A program made the translations under genes and the position numbers. From Halomonas alkalicola (GTDB lineage: Bacteria > Pseudomonadota > Gammaproteobacteria > Pseudomonadales > Halomonadaceae): a stretch of DNA of 64,000 nucleotides. The DNA lies in assembly GCF_030704205.1 (NCBI RefSeq), contig NZ_CP131913.1, positions 1,860,001 to 1,924,000 on the forward strand. The letters are read 5' to 3'. A model generated the notes under the pieces. The model was not told the origin of the DNA. It did no database searches and saw nothing but the letters and a program-made list of their open reading frames with translations. Below are positions 1 to 9,912 of the stretch, piece after piece (positions within the stretch are counted from its first letter, which is position 1; each line of letters begins with the position of its first letter).

Positions 1-610
<610 letters not shown>

Positions 611-620
611 CGCGACTCCA

Positions 621-650
621 CAAAAAAGCGCCGACACGGATGCCGGCGCA
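621..650 (-). terminator. Rho-independent terminator after the asmA-family gene
   Basis: On the minus strand, a stem built from gcgccg (628-633) and cggcgc (644-649) is followed by a run of six T. It lies 15 bases after the stop codon of the AsmA-family gene and just before mutY. Confidence 0.8.
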
Positions 651-664
651 GGGACTGACGTTGC

Positions 665-3019
665 TCAATTCAACAGACCGCGCAGGGCATCGCGAAGTTC
701 CCGGCCGCTGCCCTCCCCGAGCCGCTCGTCGAGACGCTCCAGGGTGCCCTCCAGGCGGCGCTCCGCTTCCTCGCCGACCCGGCGACCCAGTTCGTCGCGC
801 AGCGCCTCGCCGATAGCGGACTGGAAGGCCTCGCGGTCGAAGCGGCACCATTCGGCGCTATCTCCCGAGAGGCTGCCCTCGCAGCGCACCGGGAAGGGCA
901 GCCGCTCGAGACGGGGATTGACCCGGCAGGCGGCATCGGCGGTGTCCACCACCCGCGCCGCGGCGCGCAGTTCGAAGCGCTCGCTGATGAGGTCGAGCCA
1001 GCCCTCGCCGCCCAGCTCGATGCCCGGGATGACCACCAGCAGGTCCTCGCTGTTGAGGGTACCGTCGCGGATGACAAAGGTGGCGCCGGCCTCCTCGAAG
1101 CGGGTATCCGGGTGCCAGTCGCGGCTGGTCTCGCGTCCCTCCAGGGCCGCCACCGCGGTGCACAGCTCCCGGGAGACGTTGACGTCCAGAATGGCCCCGT
1201 CATCGATGCGCGCCTCGACGCGGCCATCGAGGTGGCGCCTCAGGTCCGGCCAGCTGTTGCCGCGGGAGGTGAGCTCGCCGTCGGCGGAGAAGCGTCCGCG
1301 CAGCGCGGCCTCCTCGTCGCCCAGCGCCTTCAGCAGCTCGTCGGCGCGCACCCGCTCGATGCGAGGCGCCAGCCGCCAGTGGATGGGGTCGCGGGTCAGG
1401 TCCAGCTCCCCGCTGGCGGCCAGGCTCCCCTCGTAGAAGCCGGCCTCGAAGCGGCTGAGGCGCTGGCGGCCGTCGGCGCCCTCCAGCGTCAGGCCGACGT
1501 CGCGGAACTCGAGTCCGGCGAGCCCCAGCCCGCCCAGGCGCAGCTCGCCCGCCAGGGCCAGCTCGGCGAGCCACTCGGCCGGCACCAGGGCGCCCGGCGC
1601 CTCGGCATGGGCCCTGGTGATCCCGGGCAGGCCAGCGGCCGCACGCTCGCCGGCAGGCTCCGCCGGCGGCAGGTAGGCATCCAGGTCGAGGCGATCCCCC
1701 TGCAGGTCGAAGTCGAGGGCACGGCCGTCCAGGCCCGCCGACAGCTGCCCGGTGAAGGTGCTGCCGTCCAGCGTCAGGGTCAGCCCGGCGAGCTCCAGGC
1801 GCGACATGTCGCCCCGCACGGGGGTGGTCAGCACCACCTCGGTGAGGGCCTCGTCATCGGCCATGGCAGGCAGGCTGTCGAAGCGCTCGAGCCAGGGGCG
1901 CAGGGAGAACGCGGCGAGGCGCAGCTGGCCCTCGTGGGGCGGCGCCTCCAGCAGGTGGTCGACATTGAGGTTGCCGTTCAGGCTGAGGCCGTGCTCGCCG
2001 CTCAGCACCAGGTCGCGCAGGTGGGCGGTCTCCTCGAGGAGATCCGCCTCCAGCGCGAAGGCCAGGGAGAGCGGCAGCGGCGAATCGCCAAGCGCAGGGT
2101 GGTTGAGCGTGGCGTCCAGGCTGCCCTCCGCCAGGTGCAGGCGGCGCTCGATGGCGTCAAGGTGCAGCTCGCTGCCTTTCAGGACCAGCTTCTGCTCGCC
2201 CTCCACCGCGGCCAGGCGGCTGGTGGTCGTCAGCGCGAGGTTCTCCAACCGGTAGCGTCGCTCCGCCAGCCCCAGGGTCACGCGACCCTCGAGAGAGACG
2301 TCGCTGGTCAGCCTGGGAGTGTTCTCCTGGGCCTCCGGGTCCAGGTCGTCGTGGCCGACCAGGCGGAAACTGGTGCGGATCGGGAAGGCGCTGCGCGGGT
2401 TGACGTTGCTGCCGGTGATGCCGAGCGATTCCAGGCGCAGCTCATGCCCGGCGCCCAGGTCGCGATAGCTCACCTCGCCGTCACGCACCTGCACGTTGGC
2501 GATGTTGAGCGCCACGGCCAGGCCGCCCTGACCATCCGGCACCGGGCCGGCGGAGGCGCCTGCCGGCGCCAGCACCTCTTCGGCGGCCTCGCTGCGCTCG
2601 GCGAGGCGCTCCATCAGCGCCTCCCAGTTGCCGCGCCCCGCCTCGTCCCGCTCGAGGTTGAGGCGCATGCCATCCAGGGTCATGCCGTCGATGGCGATCT
2701 CGCCGCGCAGCAGGGGGGTGAAGGCCAGGCTCACCTCGGCCCGCCGGAAGGCCACGAAGGAGGTCTCCTCGCTCACCGTCTGTTCGGGCAGCCAGGCCTC
2801 GGCCTTCTCGACGCCGACGCCGAGTCGCGGATAGAAGGACCAGGTCAGGGGGCCCTCCAGGGCCAGCTCCAGGCCGCTCTGCTCGCGCACCACCTCGATC
2901 AGCCGCGGCTTGAGGTCCTCGGGGTCGAAGAAGGTGGTCACATAGACCACCGCGGCCACGGCCAGAACGGCGAGAATCCCGATCGCGGCCAGCAGGGTAC
3001 TCAGAAGGCGACGCATCAC
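665..3019 (-). CDS. asmA: AsmA family protein (envelope biogenesis)
   Basis: 784 residues. An N-terminal membrane anchor (about residues 5-28, LLSTLLAAIGILAVLAVAAV) is followed by a long periplasmic region. The opening FFDPEDLKPRLIEVV and the later segments on SLGITGSNVNP and GEGWLDLISERFELRA are typical of AsmA proteins, which belong to the AsmA/TamB/VPS13-like group. E. coli AsmA influences outer-membrane assembly and lipid composition; the exact role here is inferred from family. Its start overlaps the stop of the upstream PanM-like gene by four bases (3016-3019), so the two are probably co-transcribed. Confidence 0.85.
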   Translation of the reverse strand: MMRRLLSTLLAAIGILAVLAVAAVVYVTTFFDPEDLKPRLIEVVREQSGLELALEGPLTWSFYPRLGVGVEKAEAWLPEQTVSEETSFVAFRRAEVSLAFTPLLRGEIAIDGMTLDGMRLNLERDEAGRGNWEALMERLAERSEAAEEVLAPAGASAGPVPDGQGGLAVALNIANVQVRDGEVSYRDLGAGHELRLESLGITGSNVNPRSAFPIRTSFRLVGHDDLDPEAQENTPRLTSDVSLEGRVTLGLAERRYRLENLALTTTSRLAAVEGEQKLVLKGSELHLDAIERRLHLAEGSLDATLNHPALGDSPLPLSLAFALEADLLEETAHLRDLVLSGEHGLSLNGNLNVDHLLEAPPHEGQLRLAAFSLRPWLERFDSLPAMADDEALTEVVLTTPVRGDMSRLELAGLTLTLDGSTFTGQLSAGLDGRALDFDLQGDRLDLDAYLPPAEPAGERAAAGLPGITRAHAEAPGALVPAEWLAELALAGELRLGGLGLAGLEFRDVGLTLEGADGRQRLSRFEAGFYEGSLAASGELDLTRDPIHWRLAPRIERVRADELLKALGDEEAALRGRFSADGELTSRGNSWPDLRRHLDGRVEARIDDGAILDVNVSRELCTAVAALEGRETSRDWHPDTRFEEAGATFVIRDGTLNSEDLLVVIPGIELGGEGWLDLISERFELRAAARVVDTADAACRVNPRLERLPFPVRCEGSLSGDSAEWCRFDREAFQSAIGEALRDELGRRVGEEAERRLEGTLERLDERLGEGSGRELRDALRGLLN

Positions 3020-3462
3020 TGGCTCCTCTCGGGCATCAGCAGCTCATGGAAGCTCTCGTGCTGTTCGAGCCGGAAGCCCAGCCGCACCAGCAGCACCTGA
3101 TCGGCCAGCCGAAGCTGCCCCAGCTCGGCGCGCAGGGCCCTCTCCTCGGCCTGGGCCGCCTGGCCCACCAGGGTCAGCAGCCGGGTGCCGACGCCGCGTC
3201 GGCGGGTCGGCTTGCGGATGCAGAAGTGCGACAGCCACCAGGCCTCGCCGTCGTCGCGCTGGGCCACCGCACCGATCAGGCGATCGTTGAAGCGGGCGCA
3301 TAGGAAGCGATGGCCATCGGCCAGATGACCATGGATGAAGGCGTCCACCGGCGCGGGCAGCCGCTCGGAGGGCGCATCGGCATAGATACGGGCGAGGTCG
3401 AGCTGCGCCTGGGCATCCGCTTCCCAGGCGGCGCGGTCGACGGGATGGAGTGTCACCGGCAT
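3016..3462 (-). CDS. panM: GNAT-family PanM/PanZ-like regulator of aspartate decarboxylase
   Basis: 148 residues with a GNAT fold. The segment RRRGVGTRLL is the acetyl-CoA pyrophosphate-binding loop. RFLCARFNDRLIGAV followed by LSHFCIRKPTRRRGVG resembles E. coli PanM (YhhK), which has ARFNERLLAAV and VREVTRRRGVG at the same spacing. PanM/PanZ binds acetyl-CoA, triggers self-cleavage of the PanD pro-enzyme and inhibits the mature enzyme. The N-terminal part is about 20 residues longer than in E. coli. A panD of the E. coli type is present at 45435-45815, which fits this call. The assignment rests on recalled similarity and could instead be an unrelated small acetyltransferase. Confidence 0.65.
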   Translation of the reverse strand: MPVTLHPVDRAAWEADAQAQLDLARIYADAPSERLPAPVDAFIHGHLADGHRFLCARFNDRLIGAVAQRDDGEAWWLSHFCIRKPTRRRGVGTRLLTLVGQAAQAEERALRAELGQLRLADQVLLVRLGFRLEQHESFHELLMPERSQ

Positions 3463-3544
3463 TGATGGGTCTCCCTGGGCCGGGGCGGCGAGGGTCGCCG
3501 CCGCGCAGTGGGGTGCATTGTAGCGGATGGGGTCGCCGATTCTC

Positions 3545-3550
3545 TATAAT
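3545..3550 (+). promoter_or_regulatory. Candidate -10 box upstream of hisB
   Basis: A perfect TATAAT lies about 105 bases before the hisB start, in the gap between divergent panM and hisB. No good -35 hexamer is at standard spacing (TAGCGG at 18 bases is the nearest), so an activator or an extended contact may be needed. This is probably the promoter of the hisBHAF group. Confidence 0.4.
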
Positions 3551-3655
3551 GGCAGCTTTCCGGCCGCGGGCGAGACCCGCCGTCCACTCGTTCTTTCGGG
3601 TCACTGCACGCCGGTGGCCCCATTCGACATGCGCCCAGGCGCTGGAGAGGCTTCG

Positions 3656-4249
3656 ATGTCCGAGCGTATCGCCACGGTCAGCCGTGACACCCAGGAAACC
3701 CGGATCACCGTGACCGTCAACCTGGACGGCACCGGCAAGCTGGCCTGCGAGACCGGCGTGCCCTTCCTCGACCACATGCTCGACCAGGTGGCACGCCACG
3801 GCCAGATCGATCTCGAGATCAAGGCCGAAGGCGATCTCCACATCGACGACCACCACACCGTCGAGGACCTCGGCATCACCCTGGGCCAGGCCTTCGCCAA
3901 GGCCGTGGGCGACAAGCGCGGCATCCGCCGCTACGGCCACGCCTACGTGCCGCTGGACGAGGCGCTCTCGCGGGTGGTGGTGGACTTCTCCGGCCGCCCC
4001 GGGCTCTTCATGGACGTGGAGTTCACCCGTGCCACCATCGGCCGCCTGGACACCCAGCTCTTCTGGGAATTCTTCCAGGGCTTCGTCAACCACGGCATGG
4101 TGACCCTGCACATCGACAACCTGAAGGGCTTCAATGCCCACCATCAGGCAGAGACCATCTTCAAGGCCTTCGGCCGCGCGCTGCGCATGGCGCTGGAGCC
4201 CGACGAGCGCATGGCCGGCCAGATGCCATCTACCAAGGGCTGCCTGTGA
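3656..4249 (+). CDS. hisB: Imidazoleglycerol-phosphate dehydratase HisB
   Basis: 197 residues, the usual length of the monofunctional enzyme, catalysing the sixth step of histidine synthesis. The metal-binding histidine clusters are visible: [23 protein letters not shown], then [18 protein letters not shown] near the end. The ATG at 3656 ([17 protein letters not shown]) is chosen because it matches the family N-terminus; the upstream in-frame sequence is non-coding leader. It is the first gene of hisB-hisH-hisA-hisF. Confidence 0.97.
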   Translation: MSERIATVSRDTQETRITVTVNLDGTGKLACETGVPFLDHMLDQVARHGQIDLEIKAEGDLHIDDHHTVEDLGITLGQAFAKAVGDKRGIRRYGHAYVPLDEALSRVVVDFSGRPGLFMDVEFTRATIGRLDTQLFWEFFQGFVNHGMVTLHIDNLKGFNAHHQAETIFKAFGRALRMALEPDERMAGQMPSTKGCL

Positions 4250-4280
4250 GGCCGCCGCACGACCACACGAGGAGCGCCCC

Positions 4281-4922
4281 ATGACCATTGCCGTCATCGA
4301 CTACGGAATGGGCAACCTGCATTCCGTCGCCAAGGCACTGGAGCACGTCACCCACGAGAACGTGGTGGTCACCCGCGACCCCCGCCGCATCCTGGGCGCC
4401 ACCCGCCTGGTGCTGCCCGGCCAGGGTGCCATCCGCGACTGCATGGGCGAGCTGGAGAAGACCGAGCTGCGCGGCCTGGTGGAAGAGCTGCTGGCCAGCC
4501 AGGAGAAGCCTCTGCTGGGCATCTGCGTGGGCCAGCAGATGCTGCTGGACCACAGCGAGGAGAACGGCGGCATTGGCTGCCTGGGCTTTCTCGGCGGCGA
4601 GGTGAGGCGCTTCCCCGGCGACATGCACGACGACCGCGGCCAGCGCCTCAAGGTCCCCCACATGGGCTGGAACCTGGTGCACCAGCAGCGCGAACACCCG
4701 CTGTGGGCCGGCATCGATCAGGACGAGCACTTCTACTTCGTGCACAGCTACTACGTGGAAGCCGCCGACGAGGCCACGGTCTTCGGCACCACCGACTACG
4801 GCCGCATCCAAGCCCACGTGGCCATCGGCCGCGACGCTACCTTCGCCGTGCAGTTCCACCCGGAGAAGAGCTCCCGGGCCGGCCTCAAGCTGCTCGAGAA
4901 CTTTGTCACCTGGGCGCCCTGA
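4281..4922 (+). CDS. hisH: Imidazole glycerol phosphate synthase, glutaminase subunit HisH
   Basis: 213 residues. Class I glutamine amidotransferase that feeds ammonia to HisF. The nucleophile is Cys82 in LLGICVGQQM and the catalytic His/Glu are in QFHPEKSS near the C-terminus. The start at 4281 has the ribosome site gaggagc nearby and gives MTIAVIDYGMGNL, the standard N-terminus. It follows hisB by 31 bases. Confidence 0.97.
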   Translation: MTIAVIDYGMGNLHSVAKALEHVTHENVVVTRDPRRILGATRLVLPGQGAIRDCMGELEKTELRGLVEELLASQEKPLLGICVGQQMLLDHSEENGGIGCLGFLGGEVRRFPGDMHDDRGQRLKVPHMGWNLVHQQREHPLWAGIDQDEHFYFVHSYYVEAADEATVFGTTDYGRIQAHVAIGRDATFAVQFHPEKSSRAGLKLLENFVTWAP

Positions 4923-5047
4923 GCCGCGCCCGGGTCGCCCGGGCCCCTGAGGTTCGCACAGACCCAGGCGCTGGCGCCGCACCGGGCGGCCGCGCCGCCC
5001 CACGACTTTCAACCGGGGCCCGCTGAGGCACCCAAGAGGAGCTGGAC

Positions 5048-5797
<750 letters not shown>

Positions 5798-5799
5798 CC

Positions 5800-6573
5800 A
5801 TGGGACTCGCCAAGCGCATCATCCCCTGCCTCGACGTCGATGCCGGTCGCGTGGTCAAGGGCGTCAACTTCATCGGCATCCGCGACGCCGGCGACCCGGT
5901 GGAGATCGCCCAGCGCTACAACCAGCAGGGCCCCGACGAGATCACCTTCCTCGACATCACGGCGAGCCACGAGGATCGCGGCACCACGGTGGAGATGGTC
6001 GAGCGCATCGCCGGCGAGGTGTTCATCCCCCTCACCGTGGGCGGCGGCATCCGCACCTGCGATGACATCCGCACCATGCTCAACGCCGGCGCCGACAAGG
6101 TCTCCATCAACACCGCTGCGGTGACCAACCCCGAGTTCGTGCGCGAGGCCGCCGAGCGCTTCGGCAGCCAATGCATCGTGGTGGCCATCGACGCCAAGCG
6201 GGTCTCCGCCGAGGGCGAAACGCCGCGCTGGGAGATCTTCACCCACGGCGGACGCCGCCCCACCGGGCTTGACGCCGTGGAGTGGGCGAAGAAGATGGTG
6301 GAGCACGGTGCCGGCGAACTGCTGCTCACCAGCATGGATCGCGACGGCACCAAGGTCGGCTTCGACCTGGGGGTGACCCGCGCCATCGCCGACGCAGTGA
6401 GCGTGCCGGTGATCGCCTCCGGCGGGGTCGGCAACCTCGACCACCTGGTGGAGGGCGTGCTGGAAGGCGGTGCCGATGCGGTGCTGGCCGCCAGCATCTT
6501 CCACTTCGGCGAGTACACCATCCCCGAGGCCAAGCGCTACATGGCCGAGCATGGCATCGAGATGCGCCTCTGA
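5800..6573 (+). CDS. hisF: Imidazole glycerol phosphate synthase, cyclase subunit HisF
   Basis: 257 residues. Makes IGP and AICAR from PRFAR using ammonia from HisH. Barrel motifs [16 protein letters not shown] (catalytic Asp12), [21 protein letters not shown] and [13 protein letters not shown] are all present. The ATG two bases after the hisA stop is the correct start; the upstream in-frame sequence is hisA-overlapping. It completes the hisBHAF cluster; hisC lies apart at 14102. Confidence 0.97.
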   Translation: MGLAKRIIPCLDVDAGRVVKGVNFIGIRDAGDPVEIAQRYNQQGPDEITFLDITASHEDRGTTVEMVERIAGEVFIPLTVGGGIRTCDDIRTMLNAGADKVSINTAAVTNPEFVREAAERFGSQCIVVAIDAKRVSAEGETPRWEIFTHGGRRPTGLDAVEWAKKMVEHGAGELLLTSMDRDGTKVGFDLGVTRAIADAVSVPVIASGGVGNLDHLVEGVLEGGADAVLAASIFHFGEYTIPEAKRYMAEHGIEMRL

Positions 6574-6593
6574 GCGCCGAGGGAGACGACCGG

Positions 6594-7121
6594 ATGTCGC
6601 TTCGCACACGACTCGCCACGGCCCTGCTGCTCACGCCGCTGCTGGCCCCCTCCGCCGCCCTGGCGGAGGAGGCCGGCGGCTGGCGGGAGCGGCTCGACTG
6701 GCCGCCGGCCCTGGAGCTCAGCCATGTGCTGGTGCAGACCAGCCTCTATACCGACCACTTCAGTCCGGACCCGGAGCACACCAACAACCAGCGGCTGATC
6801 GGGGTGGAGCTGCACAACCCCGATCTCTGGTTCACTGGCGCGGCGCGCTTCAAGAACTCCTTCAACCAGGATTCCATCTACCTCTACGTGGGCCGCGAGC
6901 TGCCAATGTGGGAGTCCGGCGATACCCGCATCCGCGCCAAGCTCTCCGCCGGGGCCCTGCACGGCTACCGCGGCGAGTATCGCGACAAGATCCCCTTCAA
7001 CCGCTACGAGATCGCCCCGGCCATCCTGCCCAGCCTGGGCGTCAGCTGGAAGCGCCTCGAGGCCGACCTGATCGTGTTCGGTGCCGCCGGCCTGATGGTG
7101 AGCGCCGGGGTGCGTTTCTAG
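6594..7121 (+). CDS. Conserved outer-membrane beta-barrel-like protein
   Basis: 175 residues with a clear Sec signal (about residues 1-25, ending AALAEEAGG). The mature part has alternating aromatic/polar strands (LVQTSLYTDHFSPDPEHTNN, DSIYLYVGREL, HGYRGEYRDKIPFNRYEIAP) and ends in an aromatic VRF, as small outer-membrane barrels do. Homologues in Pseudomonas are often labelled sn-glycerol-3-phosphate transporter, a label I do not consider supported; function is unknown. It starts 20 bases after hisF and may be read through from the his cluster. Confidence 0.7.
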   Translation: MSLRTRLATALLLTPLLAPSAALAEEAGGWRERLDWPPALELSHVLVQTSLYTDHFSPDPEHTNNQRLIGVELHNPDLWFTGAARFKNSFNQDSIYLYVGRELPMWESGDTRIRAKLSAGALHGYRGEYRDKIPFNRYEIAPAILPSLGVSWKRLEADLIVFGAAGLMVSAGVRF

Positions 7122-7137
7122 CCCGGCGCCCGCAGGG

Positions 7138-7731
7138 CTAGTCGAGGGAAAGGCCGAGGTTGCTGACGCCGTCGTTGCGCCCGAGGCGACGCAGCGCCTT
7201 GAGCTCGTCGCGGCCCAGCGGCCCCTCGACGGCCTCGAGCACCGCGTCCTGGAAGTCGTTCTCGTCGGCCATCAGCGGGTGGTCGCGCACCAAGGCGGCC
7301 AGCCGCTCGCCGTCCTCCTCGCCCTCGGTCAGCTCGATAAAGGCCCTGACACCTCCGCGAGATGCGCGGCTCACCTCCAGCACCGCCTCGGGGGCCTCAC
7401 CCTGCAGGGTATCCAGCAGCGCCGAGAGGGCTGCGACCGCCTCGGAGGCGCGGCGCGCGCCGAAGCTGTCGTCGTCCGGCGGGGGCGCCTGCTCGGCCAG
7501 CTTCTCCGCCTGCAGGGCGAAATCGATCTTCGCGCCCTTCACCGAGAGCCGCTCCCACACCAGGTCGAGGATGGCCCGCAGCGCCTGGGGGTTGCCGTGA
7601 CCGGCGCCCTGGGCGTCGAGCGCCTGGCAGTAGAAGCCATAGTTGGGCAGCAGGCGCTCGCACAGCGCCGCCATGAAGGCCTGCTGGGAGCGCGGCTCGA
7701 GCTCCTGCAGGCGCTGAAAGAAACCGCTCAT
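7138..7731 (-). CDS. yjaG: YjaG family protein (DUF416)
   Basis: 197 residues, the length of E. coli YjaG (DUF416). The start at 7731 (MSGFFQRLQELEPRSQQAFMAALCERL) is preferred over longer in-frame possibilities because it has a ribosome site (aaggaga) and matches the family. NYGFYCQALDAQ and an acidic helical C-terminus are visible. It is cytosolic and of unknown function. It is downstream of and close to the alkyltransferase-like gene on the same strand. Confidence 0.8.
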   Translation of the reverse strand: MSGFFQRLQELEPRSQQAFMAALCERLLPNYGFYCQALDAQGAGHGNPQALRAILDLVWERLSVKGAKIDFALQAEKLAEQAPPPDDDSFGARRASEAVAALSALLDTLQGEAPEAVLEVSRASRGGVRAFIELTEGEEDGERLAALVRDHPLMADENDFQDAVLEAVEGPLGRDELKALRRLGRNDGVSNLGLSLD

Positions 7732-7756
7732 GGACTCTCCTTGACATCTCAATGTC

Positions 7757-8050
7757 TCATGGCCAGAGGCGCTCGGCCGGGGCCCGGCCCCGGGCGTCCA
7801 GCACCACGCCCTCCGCGGCGAGCCGCTCGCGCTGCTCCGCCGCACCGGGATGGTCGGCCAGCTTGCGCGAGGCGGTGATCACCCGGTACCAGGGCAGGCC
7901 GTGATCCTCGGGCAGCTCGCGCAGGGCGCGGGCCACCAGCCGGGGCGTCGCCCCCTCGGTCATGGCGGCGATGCGCCCGTAGGTGGTCACCCGCCCGGCC
8001 GGGATGGCCGCCAGCACCGTCAGTATCTGTTCACGCAGCGCCGGCTTCAT
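7757..8050 (-). CDS. atl: Alkyltransferase-like protein (ATL), DNA alkylation-lesion binder
   Basis: 97 residues matching the C-terminal domain of O6-methylguanine methyltransferase, with the winged helix VTTYGRIAAM and the active-site loop GLPWYRVI. The methyl-accepting Cys of PCHR is replaced by Trp54, as in E. coli Atl (YbaZ). It should therefore bind O6-alkylguanine without repairing it and recruit nucleotide excision repair. Length and the C-terminal RLAAEGV motif fit the family. Confidence 0.88.
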   Translation of the reverse strand: MKPALREQILTVLAAIPAGRVTTYGRIAAMTEGATPRLVARALRELPEDHGLPWYRVITASRKLADHPGAAEQRERLAAEGVVLDARGRAPAERLWP

Positions 8051-8100
8051 GTACCCTTGCGCCCCCTGTCAGGTCGTTACCCATCGATGGCGAGGTTCCC

Positions 8101-8796
8101 ATGCACCTTCACCTGCTCCAGCACAGCCCCCACCAGGGGCCGGCGCGCCTGGCCGACTGGCTCTCCAGCATGGGCCACAGCCATACGGTGTTCCATCTGG
8201 ACGCCGGCGAGACGCCGCCCCGCCTCGCCGACTGCGATGCCCTGGTGGTGCTCGACGGCCCCGTCGGCCCGCTGGACGAGGGCAGCCAGCCCTGGCTCAA
8301 GGGCGAGCGACGACTGATCGAACGCGCCCTGGACAGCCACAAGCCGCTGCTCGGCATCGGCTACGGCGCGCGCCTGATCGCCGAGGCGCTGGGCGCCGTG
8401 GCGGCCCGCGGCACCTTTGCAGAGACCGGCTGGCACCGGGTCACCCTGGCGCCGGAAAGCCCGCTGGACCTGCCCGAGCAGTTCGACGCCTTCATGTGGC
8501 ACCGCGAGGTGTTCGCGCTGCCCGAGGACGGCGTGGCGCTGGGCGGCAGCGAGGCGAGCCCGCTGCAGGGCTTCAGCTGGGACGCCGGCAGGGTGGTGGG
8601 CCTGCTCTGCCACCTGGAGGCGACGCCGGAGAGCGTGGCAGCGCTGCTCGAACGGAGCCCGCTCCCCGACGGCAGTGCCCGGAGCCCCCACGCCCAGCCC
8701 GCGGAGGCGATGCTCGCCGACCCCCAGCGCTTCGTGCGGCTGGCGCCGCTGCTCGACCGCCTGCTCAGCCAGTGGCTGCGCCCGCAGGCGGCCTGA
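8101..8796 (+). CDS. Class I glutamine amidotransferase homologue lacking the catalytic cysteine
   Basis: 231 residues. The fold follows the GMP-synthase-like glutaminase family: ALVVLDGPVGPLDE, KPLLGIGYGARLIAEALGA, an AFMWHREVFALP segment and HLE near the end. In active relatives the elbow reads GICLGAQ; here it is GIGYGAR, with Gly at position 87 where the nucleophilic Cys should be. His171 and Glu173 remain. It therefore should not hydrolyse glutamine in the usual way and may be a binding or regulatory pseudoenzyme. It is divergent from the atl-yjaG pair, with a short intergenic region. The partner is unknown. Confidence 0.75.
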   Translation: MHLHLLQHSPHQGPARLADWLSSMGHSHTVFHLDAGETPPRLADCDALVVLDGPVGPLDEGSQPWLKGERRLIERALDSHKPLLGIGYGARLIAEALGAVAARGTFAETGWHRVTLAPESPLDLPEQFDAFMWHREVFALPEDGVALGGSEASPLQGFSWDAGRVVGLLCHLEATPESVAALLERSPLPDGSARSPHAQPAEAMLADPQRFVRLAPLLDRLLSQWLRPQAA

Positions 8797-8811
8797 GCAC
8801 CTGCGAATCGC

Positions 8812-9912
8812 CTAGGAAACGGCCTGGGCGGCGCTCCACTCCCGGGCCGCGGCCAGGCAGCTCTCCCAGTCACCCACGTGGAGGAAGCGCTGCTCGGGGT
8901 GCTTCTCCAGCTGGTAGCGGTACATGGGGTCGTAGTACTCGGTGAGCAGCGGGGCCAGCCAGGCCTCGTGGGCCTGGCGATTACCCCGCGCGTGCTCGCG
9001 GAAGGCCAGCTGCTGGAGCCGCTGCAGCCGATCGAGCCGGGCGCGCCCCAGCCGCTTGCGCAGCCTGGCCAGCGAACCCGACAGCTGCTTGCGCATCAGC
9101 GCCCAGCCCAGCCACTCGCCGCACTGCTGCCGGTAGACCTCCCAGAGGTCGTCGATGTAGTCCTTGTGGATCTGCGCCAGGCGCCAGTCCAGCGGCATCT
9201 CCACCCGCAGGCGTGGCGCCTGCACCATGGCCCGCCAGAAGGTGAGCGGCAGGTTGGCGGTGCCGATATGACGCGACTCGTCCTCCACCACGACAGGCCC
9301 AGGCAGGGCCAGCAGGCGTCGGCCCATGGCGTGCTCGAAGTCGATCTGGCTGGGGGCCGGCAGCGGGTGGCGCCCGAAGGCCGAGCCCTTGTGACGGGCG
9401 CAGCCCTCCAGATCCAGGCCGTTGTCGAGGGCCTGGATCAGCGCGGTCTTGGCACAGCCGGTCAGCCCCCCCACCACCAGCAGCGGCCGCTCGGCGGCGG
9501 CATCGATGCGCGCACAGAGCGCCTGGCGCATCGCCTTCCAGCCGCCGCGGATGCGCGGGCGGGTGACGCCCGCCTCGCTGATCCACTGCTGGGCGATCTG
9601 CGAGCGAAGCCCACCGCGGAAGCAGTAGACGATGGCGTCGGGGTGAGCCTCCAGGGCCTGCATCCAGGCCCTGACGCGGGCCGCCTTGATGCCGCCGCTG
9701 ACCAGCCGCTGGCCGAGCTCGATGGCCGCCTGCTGGCCACGCTGCTTGTACTCGATGCCGACCAGGCGGCGCTCCTCGTCGTCCATCAGCGGGAGGTTCA
9801 CGGCCCCGGGCAGCGCGCCCTGGGCAAACTCTACCGGGGCGCGCACGTCGATCAGCACAAGCCCCTCGCTCAGCAGGGCGAGATCCGGTTCGACCAGCGG
9901 CAGTTCACTCAC
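8812..9912 (-). CDS. mnmH: tRNA 2-selenouridine synthase MnmH (SelU/YbbB)
   Basis: 366 residues. Replaces sulfur by selenium in 2-thiouridine at the wobble position of certain tRNAs, using selenophosphate. The N-terminal rhodanese domain has Cys97 in YCFRGGLRS, the same position as in E. coli, and is followed by a P-loop domain (GLTGCAKT). The start is a GTG at 9912 (MSELPLVEPDLALL), which overlaps the selD stop by four bases (GTGA), indicating translational coupling. Longer in-frame readings run back into selD in another frame and are not coding. Confidence 0.93.
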   Translation of the reverse strand: MSELPLVEPDLALLSEGLVLIDVRAPVEFAQGALPGAVNLPLMDDEERRLVGIEYKQRGQQAAIELGQRLVSGGIKAARVRAWMQALEAHPDAIVYCFRGGLRSQIAQQWISEAGVTRPRIRGGWKAMRQALCARIDAAAERPLLVVGGLTGCAKTALIQALDNGLDLEGCARHKGSAFGRHPLPAPSQIDFEHAMGRRLLALPGPVVVEDESRHIGTANLPLTFWRAMVQAPRLRVEMPLDWRLAQIHKDYIDDLWEVYRQQCGEWLGWALMRKQLSGSLARLRKRLGRARLDRLQRLQQLAFREHARGNRQAHEAWLAPLLTEYYDPMYRYQLEKHPEQRFLHVGDWESCLAAAREWSAAQAVS

